Part shown: piece after piece, positions 55,198 to 63,784 of the stretch
Numbering within the stretch: position 1 is the first letter of the stretch
How the letters are laid out: every line of letters starts with the position of its first letter
NCBI GenBank assembly: GCA_028751875.1
Contig: CM054138.1
Span: 41,020,243-41,084,242, forward strand
Length of the DNA: 64,000 nt
Origin: Rapana venosa
Taxonomy: Eukaryota; Mollusca; Gastropoda; Neogastropoda; Muricidae
Reading direction: 5' to 3'
Notes under the pieces: model-generated
Seen by the model: the letters and a program-made list of their open reading frames with translations, nothing else
The model's database searches: none
What the model was told of the DNA's origin: nothing
Program-made: the position numbers and the translations under genes

Positions 55198-55273
<76 letters not shown>

Positions 55274-55275
55274 GT
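55125..55275. repeat. (TA)n and (TG)n
   Basis: (TA)n at 55171-55195 followed by about 35 TG units at 55200-55270. 55337-55395 has an ATAAT/ATATAATATT repeat. Confidence 0.95.
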
Positions 55276-55455
55276 GTGGAGAGAGACACACACACATACA
55301 CATGCGGCGTCTTACTGTACGAACTAGACGAAATGAGACATTATTATAATATAATATAATATAATATAATATTATATAATATTATATAATATACATAATA
55401 CTATACCATATAAAAATACCCCCCCCACCCCCCAAAAAAAACAACCCAACCTCAC

Positions 55456-55710
55456 CTCCACCTCAAATCTCTTCAAGAGAGACACGGAGGGCCGTGAGCG
55501 CGAATAGGCTGGAGGCTGGGAGGGGGAGCAGAAGGAGGCGATGCGAGCCTCCAGACCCGCAGGTTTCCGTCACTGGTCTCCCAGTCATAGAAGGAGTCGT
55601 CATACAGCTCCTCGTACCCCTGCACCCCCTCCCCCTCTGTCCACGAGGGCTCACGTTCCAGCTTGCTGCGCAGGTCAGAGCGCGCTGTGTTGGTGCACAG
55701 CACTCTTAGT
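55456..55710 (-). CDS. Second gene, exon 5 of 6 seen
   Basis: A CTGTCAG acceptor and a GTGAGG donor. The sequence reads LRVLCTNTARSDLRSKLERE, PSWTEGEGVQGYEELYDDSF, YDWETSDGNLRV, then a one-base frameshift, and LEARIASFCSPSQPPAYSRS, RPSVSLLKRFEVE. If the missing base is restored, length and phase fit exactly on both sides. The tyrosine- and aspartate-rich segment resembles no domain I know. A related acidic Y-D-D-D-D segment occurs in the exon at 58494-58693. Confidence 0.72.
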
Positions 55711-55739
55711 CTGACAGAAAGAAAGAAAGAAAGAAAGAA

Positions 55740-56398
55740 AGTTGGCCGCCGCTCTTTCTCTAGTTCGGGTCCATCGACCTGGAATGAGCTCCCCCCTCTC
55801 TCTCTCTCTTTTGCCAGAAACCTAGTTATGACACTTTTAAATCCAGCCTCAAGACATATTTATTTCAAACCTAAGGGTCCATCGACCTGGAATGAGCTCC
55901 CTCTCTCTCTTTCGCCAGAAACCTAGTTATGACACTTTTAAATCCAGCCTCAAGACATATTTATTTCAAACCTAAGGGTCCATCGACCTGGAAGGAGCTC
56001 CCTCGCTCTCTTTCGCCAGAAACCTAGTTATGACACTTTTAAATCCAGCCTCAAGATATATTTTTATTTCAAACCTAAGATTTCCCCCCTCCTGTTTCAT
56101 ATCAGAACTATCCCACCTTCACTAACCCATGTCTTATCACCCTGCTAAAGTATACGACCTGCGTGAGAGTGTGTGTGTGTGTGTGTGCTTTTGAAAAACA
56201 TTTGATTATTGAAATTTTCTTTCATAGATTTTGTCTGCAGCGCACCATGTTTGTAATATCTGTTTGTTTAAACTATTGATTATTTATCATTGATTGCATG
56301 ACTGTGTAAGATTAGGTTGAATGCATGCGCTTTGATTTGTGTTTGCAAGATATAGCGCTATATAAGTTCCATTTCTTCTTCTTCTTCTTCTTATTAAA
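55740..56398 (+). mobile_element. CR1/L2-like LINE 3' end with a triplicated coding segment
   Basis: Starts GGCCGCCGCTCTTTCTC. A segment of 108, 101 and about 100 bp beginning GGTCCATCGACCTGGAATGA and ending TATTTATTTCAAACCTAAG appears three times (55768, 55876, 55977). It encodes the ORF end (GPSTWNELPLSLRQKPSYDT-like). The untranslated part ends GCGCTATATAAGTTCCAT with a (TTC)n tail. Confidence 0.85.
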
Positions 56399-56554
56399 GA
56401 AACAACACCAGTGGTGATTACGTTTGGGTGAGGTTTCGGTGAAAAGTCGGTGTACTGGGGACCAGGACCGGAAATGGAAATGGAAAGAAACCCAACTGAA
56501 ATCAGAATTTTAAAAAAGAGAGGAAAAAAACCCCTCTCCGGCGTTCCGACGGGT

Positions 56555-56695
56555 GTTGTGTTTAGACACCATCCCCGAAGTCGGAATGCGGCTACCTAAA
56601 TGGTGGTGGTAGTGGTGGTGGAGGAGATGGGGAGGGGGGGGGGGGGGGAGGGACAGTGGAATACACACAAATCTCACCTGAGGAACGAAGAAAAA
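56555..56695. mobile_element. SINE-4 body piece
   Basis: CCGAAGTCGGAATGCGGCTA, CCTAAATGGTGG, a (GTG)n and G-run expansion, then ATACACACAAATCTCACC. It matches 44655-44720 with an internal G-run expansion. Confidence 0.65.
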
Positions 56696-57060
56696 AACCC
56701 CAATCCAAATGATCATGCTCTGCGTCATGCAAAACGGATACTGCTTAGCACAGTTACAGTACAGTATATCACGCTGCACTACACCACACTGCACTCCACT
56801 CAACAATACAACAACAACAAAACATAGCTCACAGCTGTCAGTTTCCCCCCACTTTGACCTACTCTCAGCTGCTATCCATTCCATCCCAGCCGGTGCTAAT
56901 TATAGCAGAAACTGACCACACTTGAACTTGGTAAAAGGAAGGGGTTGATTATATAGCACTGGACCCTGGATCCTTGACTGAGCTATGCTGGATTTGTGCA
57001 CTGCAATAGATCAAAACTTTCAACAACAACAACAACAACAAACAACAAAACCTCCCTCAC

Positions 57061-57345
57061 CTGCTTTCGCTCTTGTCGCGCTGCATGGCATCCATTTGAT
57101 GGAAGATTTCTGACACAGTGTTCTGATCCAGCGTGTCATCATCATCATCATCATCATCTCCCCTCCTCCTCCTCCTCTTCCTCTTTCACGTCCAGCACGA
57201 CGGCCACTGGGCCCCCAGCCACCCTGACCCCAGGTGCCCCAGGGACTGGACTCTTCCTCCTGGCAGGGGATGATTCTCAGCTCCGCGGCCGAGCGAGGTC
57301 TGGCTGAAGCGAAGGGCCGGACTGCCATGCGAGGGGTGTGAACTC
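57061..57345 (-). CDS. Second gene, exon 4 of 6 seen
   Basis: A TACTGCAG acceptor and a GTGAGGG donor. It starts VHTPRMAVRPFASARPRSAA, ELRIIPCQEEESSP, then after a shift VPGAPGVRVAGGPVAVVLDV with KEEEEEEE, and after a second shift a run of about seven D and TLDQNTVSEIFHQMDAMQRD, KSES. The two shifts lie in G/C runs, and the entry and exit phases agree with neighbouring exons, so I read them as consensus errors. An alternative frame stays open all through but gives a low-complexity RGRGGGGG and poly-Met sequence that looks wrong. Confidence 0.65.
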
Positions 57346-57364
57346 CTGCAGTACCCACACAACC

Positions 57365-57640
57365 AGTGGAGCTGGCATCAGTGCCGACTCCACTTTCCCC
57401 CCCTTCCAGAAGAAAAGTCCTTCCGATGAGACTATAAACACAGGTCCTGCGTGTGCGAACGCACGCAGAACATCTTGCGCACACGTTCCGCTTTTTTGGG
57501 GGTGGGTGGGTGGGGGTGGGGGTGGGGGTGGGGGGTGGGGGACATGGATGACGAAATTTAACGAAACTGCCTACACACGGGGACTGGTGTGTATATAGAA
57601 AAAACATGAGTGTTTATTCTATTATCCTCGAAATAAACAA
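57365..57640 (+). mobile_element. SINE-1, head-truncated, close to a splice acceptor
   Basis: GGCATCAGTGCCGACTCCAC, TCCTTCCGATGAGACTATAA, GCGAACGCACGCAGAACATC and CTACACACGGGGACTGG, ending ATTCTATTATCCTCGAAATA. A G-run expansion (57495-57542) sits in the middle. Its left end is only about 20 nt from the acceptor of the exon ending at 57345, so it supplies the 3' end of that intron. Confidence 0.8.
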
Positions 57641-57644
57641 CTTA

Positions 57645-58025
57645 AAAAAAATGAATTCACCACCGTGACAGCCAAGCTAGCTCTGGCTTGAGAAATAAAA
57701 AGTAATCATAATCTTGATCATTTTTGTATTAACTTTAAAACAAGGTATTAAGCTGTAAAACATACTTCTCTCTATCCCTTTCCAAAACAACCTACCAACC
57801 TACCAATCAACCAAAGGCATTAAAAACAAAGCAAAAATAAAACAGAGAAGGAGGAAAACAAGCGCTCTCTCCCCCCCCCCCCCCCCCCCCACCCCTGTAG
57901 AAAGCAACCAACCTACCTACCTACCTTCCAACCAAAGACATTAAAAACGAAGTACAAATAAATAAATACATAAAGGGAGGAAAGCGCTCTATGGATATCC
58001 ATTATCATCATTATTATTGCAAAAG
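57645..58025. repeat. Intron with a poly-C run and internal repeat
   Basis: Two related stretches (57790-57890 and 57900-57995), both with CAACCAACCTACC words, AAAGGCATTAAAAACAAAG and GCGCTCT, separated by a run of about 22 C at 57868-57890. No coding content. Confidence 0.6.
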
Positions 58026-58029
58026 GAAG

Positions 58030-58355
58030 GAAGGTGGCAGGATGGTTAAGACGTTTGCCTGCCAACAAGTAAACTGTGAGGTTCTGGGTTCGATTCCCAG
58101 CCTCGCCCTTTCTTCCCAGTTTGACAAAAAATCGAACTGAATGTCAATGTCCTTCGGATGAGACTACAAACCGAGGCCCCGTGTGCGAACGCATGCAGAA
58201 CATCTTGCACACACGTTAAATCCTGTTCCGCTTTTCAAAAGAGTAGGCCATTGTGTGCCGGTGGGAACAGATGACAAAATTTACAAAACCGCATACACAC
58301 GGGGACTGGATGTAAAAAAAAGCACACGAGTGCTTATTCCATTGTCCTCGGAAAA
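58030..58355 (+). mobile_element. SINE-1 variant with a different tRNA-like head
   Basis: The head reads GGTGGCAGGATGGTTAAGAC and GGTTCTGGGTTCGATTCCC, with a good B box. The body from TGTCCTTCGGATGAGACTAC on is SINE-1, ending CATTGTCCTCGG. The head differs from that at 24232, so the SINE-1 body has been coupled to at least two heads. Confidence 0.8.
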
Positions 58356-58430
58356 AAAGAGCGCTTTGATTTGTTGCTTTACAAGATTCAGCGCTATATA
58401 AATTCCATACATCATCATCATCATCAATCA

Positions 58431-58473
<43 letters not shown>

Positions 58474-58475
58474 AA
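58356..58475. repeat. LINE/SINE tail and (ATT)n
   Basis: GAGCGCTTTGATTTGTTGCT, TTACAAGATTCAGCGCTATA and TAAATTCC followed by (ATC)n and (ATT)n to 58470. It is a tail fragment only, joined directly to the SINE-1 above and 20 bp from the exon donor at 58493. Confidence 0.8.
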
Positions 58476-58493
58476 GTAAGGCAGGTAACTGAC

Positions 58494-58693
58494 CTGGAGC
58501 TGCGGAGGCAGGTCGTGGGGGCAGGTAGCTCGGACGTGGAGTGACGTCATACCCATCGTCGTCATCGTAGTCTTCCTCGAGCGGCGTCAGGTCAGGCTGA
58601 CCTAACAGCTCACGTTCGGCCTTGACATTGCCCTTTAGCTGCTGGATGCTGCGTGGAACCTTCCTCCTCAAGGTGGTGTAGGTCGTCAGCATG
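58494..58693 (-). CDS. Second gene, exon 3 of 6 seen
   Basis: A CACACACAG acceptor and a GTCAGT donor; 200 nt, phase 2 to 1. It reads MLTTYTTLRRKVPRSIQQLK, GNVKAERELLGQPDLTPLEE, DYDDDDGYDVTPRPSYLPPR, PASAAP. The frame is intact. A basic first third is followed by an acidic aspartate cluster and a proline-rich end. Joining to the exon before gives TLN at the junction. No domain is recognised. Confidence 0.75.
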
Positions 58694-58854
58694 CTGTGTG
58701 TGGAGGACAGACAGAAGGGCGCTGGTTATGCCTGACTGTGGCTCCGTCTAGTCCTATCTCAGTCACTCATCCTCAGACATGTCCTTCCAGTTTCGTGGGT
58801 TCATCTAGTTGTAGGCTTGAACCCATAGATTGATTATCTATTTATTTATTTCAC

Positions 58855-58925
58855 TGTTGTTTCGACAAATTGTTTGTTGTTAATGTGTGTGTGTGTGTGT
58901 GTGTGTGGTGTGTTGTGTGTGTGTG

Positions 58926-58963
<38 letters not shown>

Positions 58964-59185
58964 TGTGTAGGAATGTGTGGGGTATGTAATGCATGTATGT
59001 AATGAATAAATGTATATGAGTATGTATACATGCATGCATGCATGCATGCATGTATGTATGTGTGTATGTATGTATGTATGTTTGTATGTATGTATGTATG
59101 TATTTTTGTATGTATGTATGTATGAATGAATGAATGTACGTACGTATGGATGCATGTATGTATGCATGCATGCATGCATGCACTA
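58855..59185. repeat. (TG)n and (ATGT)n/(ATGC)n microsatellite
   Basis: TG-rich 58885-58980, then (ATGC)n and (ATGT)n to 59180. The long frames across it (HTHTHT and HTYIHTY) are repeat products. Confidence 0.95.
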
Positions 59186-59435
59186 TAGGGGAGGAGGGAG
59201 GAGGGTGATCTCTGAGCTTGACGGGTGGAACAAATCACTGTAAAAAGCCAGCCCGGTATGAATGTAGTAGGCATTGGAAGTATGGCCCATACGACCTCCT
59301 GCCCCATTTGCTGCAGTTCCTTCCACAGTCTCTGTCAGATCTCACCCCTTGTTTCCTAAGGGGGAAATAATCAGACGGTCGGTCAGCGTGGTGTTCACAA
59401 GGACACTTTGGAGCTTAACCATTCTGCCAGCATTT

Positions 59436-59595
59436 CTTATAATAATAATAATAATAATAATATAATAATATATAATAAATAATAATAATAACAACAACAA
59501 CAACAACAATAAGAATAAGAATAATAATAATAAAAATAATAATAAAAATAATAAATGGAATTTATATAGCGCTGAATCTTGTAAAAAAAGCTGAC
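59436..59595. repeat. (AAT)n with LINE/SINE tail
   Basis: (AAT)n, (AAC)n and (AAT)n again, then ATGGAATTTATATAGCGCTG and AATCTTGTAAAAAAAGCTGA: the reverse complement of the shared tail. Confidence 0.88.
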
Positions 59596-59726
59596 ACACA
59601 CACACATATATTATTGATGTGTCGCACCCTGCCACGGCGCCCAAGTGCAGACACAACTTGGCATTGTACACATACAGCACGTGCCGCATACGCACGCACA
59701 TTCTGTTGAAGAATTACGTACAGAAA

Positions 59727-60185
59727 TCAGTGGCTCGGTGGTCTGGAGGTAACGCACCTGCCTAGAAAGCCGGGTTCGCAGTGTGTGGTGGTTCGAACCC
59801 CGTTTGCACCCGAAACTTTTCCCCCATCTACTAGACCGTGAGTGGTGGTCTGGGTGCTAGTCTTTCTAATGAGACGATAAACCGAGGTCCTGTGTGCTAC
59901 ACGCATTTAGTGCACGTCAAAAGTACCCCACAGCAACAAGAGAGCTGTCCCTGGCAAAATTCTGTAAAAAGAAAAAAAACCCACTCTGGCAGAGAAACAA
60001 ATACACAGGAAAAAAGACACACACACACCCAAAAACAAAATGGGTGGCGCTGCTCTTGTGGCGACGTACTCTCCACGGGGAAGAGAACAGTCCAAAATTT
60101 CCCGCGGGGAGAAGTCAGTCAGCCCTGTCTCCAAGTGGTACACAATACACTATAAAGCGCTCTATAAATTCCATATATTATTAGT
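59727..60185 (+). mobile_element. SINE-2, full length
   Basis: CTCGGTGGTCTGGAGGTAAC (A box) and GTGGTTCGAACCCCG (B box), then AGTCTTTCTAATGAGACGAT, AACCGAGGTCCTGTGTG, GGCGCTGCTCTTGTGGCGAC, and the tail GCGCTCTATAAATTCCATA with ATT repeats. It is the best match to the copy at 28846-29330. The 77-bp satellite starts about 50 bp to its right. Confidence 0.88.
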
Positions 60186-60232
60186 ATTATTATCATTTAT
60201 TATTAAAACAAAAGAAAAACTGAACAGGAACT

Positions 60233-62041
60233 CTACAACTATCATCACTCACGTGGTGTGTTTTACGTCTGATATCACTGTTTAGTGGAAGGACGTTAAA
60301 CTGAAGAACTAACTTGACTATCATCACTCAGGTAATGTTTCAGTTGAAATCACTGTTTAGTGGAAGGACGTTAAACTGAAGAACTAACTTGACTATCATC
60401 ACTCAGGTGATGTTTCACGTCAGATATCACTGTTTAGTGGAAGGACGTTAAACTGAAGAACTAGCTTAACTCTCATCGCTCAGGTGATGTTTCACGTCTG
60501 ATATCACTGTTTAGTGGAAGGACGTTAAACTGAAGAACTAACTTGACTATCATCACTCAGGTGATGTTTCATGTCTGATATCACTGTTTAGTGGAAGGAC
60601 GTTAAACTGAAGACCTAACTTAACTATCATCACTCAGGTGATGGTTTACGTCAGATATCACTGTTTAGTGGAAGGACGTTAAACTGAAGAACTAACTTAA
60701 CTCTCATTGCTCACGTGATGTTTCACGTCTGATACCACTGTTTAGTGGAAGGACGTTAAACTGAAGAACTAACTTAACTCTCGTCACTCACGTGGTGTGT
60801 TTCATGTCAGATATCACTGTTTAGTGGAAGGACGTTAAACTGAAGAACTAGCTTAACTCTCATCACTCAGGTGATGTTTCACGTCATATATCACTGTTTA
60901 GTGGAAGGACGTTAAACTGAAGAACTAACTTAACTCTCATCACTCACGTGATGTTTTAACGTCAGATATCACTGTTTAGTGGAAGGACGTTAAACTGAAG
61001 AACTAACTTAACTCTCATCACTCACGTGATGTTTTAACGTCTGATATCACTGTTTAGTGGAAGGACGTTAAACTGAAGAACTAGCTTAACTCTCATCACT
61101 CACGTGGTGATGTTTCACGTCTGATATCACTGTTTAGTGGAAGGACGTTAAACTGAAGACCTAACTTAACTCTCATCACTCACGTGATGTTTTAACGTCT
61201 GATATCACTGTTTAGTGGAAGGACGTTAAACTGAAGAACTAACTTAACTTTCCTCACTCAGGTGATGTTTCACGTCAGATATCACTGTTTAGTGGAAGGA
61301 CGTTAAACTGAAGAACTAACTTAACTCTCATCACTCACGTGATGGTTTACGTCAGATATCACTGTTTAGTGGAAGGACGTTAAACTGAAGAACTAACTTA
61401 ACTATCAACACTCACCTGGTGTTTTTCATGTCAGATATCACTGTTTAGTGGAAGGACGTTAAATTGAAGACCTAACTTAACTCTCATCACTCACGTGGTG
61501 ATGGTTTACGTCTGATATTACTGTTTAGTGGAAGGACGTTAAACTGAAGAACTAGCTTAACTCTCATCACTCAGGTGATGTTTCAAGTCAGATATCACTG
61601 TTTAGTGGAAGGACGTTAAACTGAAGAACTAACTTAACTCTCATCACTCACGTGATGGTTTACGTCAGATATCACTGTTTAGTGGAAGGACGTTAAACTG
61701 AAGAACTAACTTAACTATCAACACTCACCTGGTGTTTTTCATGTCAGATATCACTGTTTAGTGGAAGGACGTTAAATTGAAGAACTAACTTAACTCTCAT
61801 CACTCACGTGGTGATGGTTTACGTCAGATATCACTGTTTAGTGGAAGGACGTTAAACTGAAGAACTAGCTTAACTCTCATCACTCAGGTGATGGTTTACG
61901 TCAGATATCACTGTTTAGTGGAAGGACGTTAAACTGAAGAACTAACTTAACTCTCATCACTCAGGTGATGGTTTACGTCATATATCACTGTTTAGTGGAA
62001 GGACGTTAAACTGAAGAACTAACTTAACTCTCATCACTCAC
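60233..62041. repeat. Satellite of about 77-bp unit touching a splice donor
   Basis: About 23 units. The invariant core is TATCACTGTTTAGTGGAAGG followed by ACGTTAAACTGAAGAACTA, and the variable part is CTCATCACTCACGTGATG or CTCATCACTCAGGTGATG. The last unit ends directly at the donor of the exon 62042-62361. On the gene strand each unit with CACTCAC reads GTGAGTGATGAGAG, equal to that donor and its intron start. Confidence 0.93.
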
Positions 62042-62361
62042 TTAAGGGTCCTAAGCTTGGCGTAGGGGCTCTTCATCAAGGCTTTCACCTTAGCGGCGGA
62101 CACCTGGCGGTAATACAGGGAGTCGGGAACACACGGCTTGATCAGCGGAACCCGGCCTTGCAGGAACATGCGCGCTAGCGTCTTCTCCTCGTCTGCTCTG
62201 GGCTGCTGCTGCGGCTGCTGCTGCTGCTGATTGCTTCCCTTGGCGCGAAAAGTTCTGGGAGGTCCCTCTAGGTGGCGCTGTTTTGTCGTCGCTGTGGCGT
62301 GAAGGCGGTTCAAGATGGGAAGCTGGGAAGCCTTGGAGCTGTGGAGACGAGCTGCCAGTTT
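62042..62361 (-). CDS. Second gene, exon 2 of 6 seen
   Basis: A TCTTTCCAG acceptor and a GTGAGTG donor; 320 nt, phase 0 to 2, frame intact. It reads KLAARLHSSKASQLPILNRL, HATATTKQRHLEGPPRTFRA, KGSNQQQQQPQQQPRADEEK, TLARMFLQGRVPLIKPCVPD, SLYYRQVSAAKVKALMKSPY, AKLRTL. A CAG-rich repeat codes the glutamine run. The last half looks globular and constrained. Joining with the previous exon gives VCQKLAARL, a smooth helix after the cNMP-binding fold. Confidence 0.78.
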
Positions 62362-62539
62362 CTGGAAAGAAGTCAGGAGGAGAGGAAAAGTTCGGGATGG
62401 ATGGTTCGTGCGTATTAATTGTCAAGAAAGAAAAACGTGCGCGTTGTGAAATCTTCGGTCATCTTTGTATAGGGGACCATCTGGCAGGTTTCCTTGTCTT
62501 CTTTTCTTTTCATTTCATGTTCATACCACTTTATTAAAT

Positions 62540-62638
62540 CACGGCAGATTTCTCCGCCTGAAATTCGGGCTGCTCTCCCTGGGGGAGAGCGCGTCGCCAC
62601 AAGAGCAGCGCCACCCATTATTTTGTGTCCCCCCCCCC

Positions 62639-62673
<35 letters not shown>

Positions 62674-62769
62674 TCAGAGTAGCTTCTTTTATACAGAATT
62701 TTGCCAGGGACAGCTCTCTTGTTGCCGTGGGTTCTTTTACGTGCGCTAAACAATTTTGTGTGACACACG

Positions 62770-62800
<31 letters not shown>

Positions 62801-62918
62801 TAGCACCCAGACATAGTCTAATGGATGGGGGACCGGTTTCGGGCCCAAACGGGGATCAAATCACCGCACATTTCCGACTCGGACTTTTTGCTTTCTTGGC
62901 AGGCGCGTTACCCCTAGA
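62540..62918 (-). mobile_element. SINE-2, inverted, head-truncated
   Basis: Reverse complement of SINE-2: GCGTCGCCACAAGAGCAGCG, a run of about 40 C with one T (62630-62672), GACACACGGGACCTCGGTTT with ATCGTCTCATCCGAAAGACT, GTCTAATGGATGGGGG and the head as GGCAGGCGCGTTACCCCTAG. It abuts repeat X at 62919. Confidence 0.85.
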
Positions 62919-63144
62919 CAGACAACAACTATTGTTGTCTGTTATACGAGTGAAAATATATTGTGCTGCCATGAAGCACCTGGCAAGTCAGGCCCAGCCC
63001 ATCTGACTTCGGCGTGGGATGAGAATTCTTATTGTTTCAGTCTTTCTGGGGGGAAAAAAGGTAGGAGAATGGACCAAGAGGGCAGAAACCAGACAGGTAG
63101 AAAGTGACAGGAAGGAAAGGAACAAGGCAGAAGCAAAGAGAGAG

Positions 63145-63211
<67 letters not shown>

Positions 63212-63274
63212 TTAGAGAGAGAGAATTCCTAGCACAGAATTTCCAGGAGGCGAGGATGCTGTTTATACTGACAG

Positions 63275-63305
<31 letters not shown>

Positions 63306-63480
63306 AACCCAACATCCCCACGGGGTTGGAGGTGGCGGAGAGAGAGGGGTAGGAAAGAGGAAATTGCTAGCACAGAATTTCCAGAAGTTGGGATGCTATT
63401 TATACCGACATCCCCCCCCCCCACCACCCCGGCATCCTCTCATGCTAAAGATTCTAAAGCCAAGAGCTGCCCCCCCCCCA
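62919..63480 (+). repeat. Repeat X, uninterrupted copy
   Basis: Begins with a perfect hairpin, GACAACAACTATTGTTGTC. It continues AAGCACCTGGCAAGTCAGGC, a (GA)n tract 63136-63212, AATTCCTAGCACAGAATTTC, and GCTGTTTATACTGACAGCCC with a C run. The part GCTAGCACAGAATTTCCAGA recurs at 63367. The split copy at 45060-45220 and 47590-47720 shows where a LINE entered. No coding capacity. Confidence 0.75.
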
Positions 63481-63513
63481 CACACACACACACACACACC
63501 ATCGGTGACCTAC

Positions 63514-63671
63514 CTGACAGACATTGTGGAGAAGAAGGCGGACGGTCTGGGGATGCTTCTTGGACACCAGACGTTCATAGTTCTTGGCGTTGAGGACGAA
63601 GATGTGTGTGGTGGCTGTGGACACCAGGGTGGCCAGGTTAGTCTCCAGCTCCAGCACCATCTCCGCGTCCC
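63514..63671 (-). CDS. Second gene, exon 1 of 6 seen (cNMP-binding-like)
   Basis: Acceptor TGGGCAG, donor GTAGGT; 158 nt, phase 1 to 0. It reads DAEMVLELETNLATLVSTAT, THIFVLNAKNYERLVSKKHP, QTVRLLLHNVCQ. The beta strand plus V-L-N-x-K-N-Y-E-R-L-x-x-K-K-x-P helix is like the end of cyclic-nucleotide-binding domains of CNBD-type proteins. The phosphate-binding cassette would be in earlier exons outside the window, so ligand binding cannot be judged. Confidence 0.65.
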
Positions 63672-63784
63672 CTGCCCAAGCCACAAGGGGCAGTTTCAGG
63701 ATTTGAAAAAGCATGTATTCATTCAGTGAGTATGGAACAACATTCATCTAACAGGAGGAATATACTCAGCATAGCAATAACAAG

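Larger units (their letters stand above)
54268..63671 (-). other. Cyclic-nucleotide-binding-domain-like gene (3' part)
   Basis: Six exons with matching splice phases: 63514-63671 (1 to 0), 62042-62361 (0 to 2), 58494-58693 (2 to 1), 57061-57345 (1 to 2), 55456-55710 (2 to 0), 54268-54531 (0 to stop). The first has the end of a cNMP-binding fold; the rest is basic, glutamine-rich, then acidic and alanine/serine-rich. The 5' part lies outside the window. I do not recognise the orthologue; CNBD-type cilium or sperm proteins are one candidate group. Intron contents are SINEs, a satellite and microsatellites. Confidence 0.7.

Noticed and set aside
57020..57607. 195-residue continuous frame over exon 57061-57345
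   Set aside because: It runs through SINE sequence, gives poly-Gly and poly-Met, and disagrees with phases of neighbouring exons at its end.
60270..60310. Derivation of the 77-bp satellite from the SINE domain GGATGAGACGTTAAAC
   Set aside because: Only a short GGACGTTAAACTGA word is shared, too little to claim descent.
60233..62041. CRISPR-like array
   Set aside because: Units are contiguous variants of one sequence with no unique spacers, in an animal intron.
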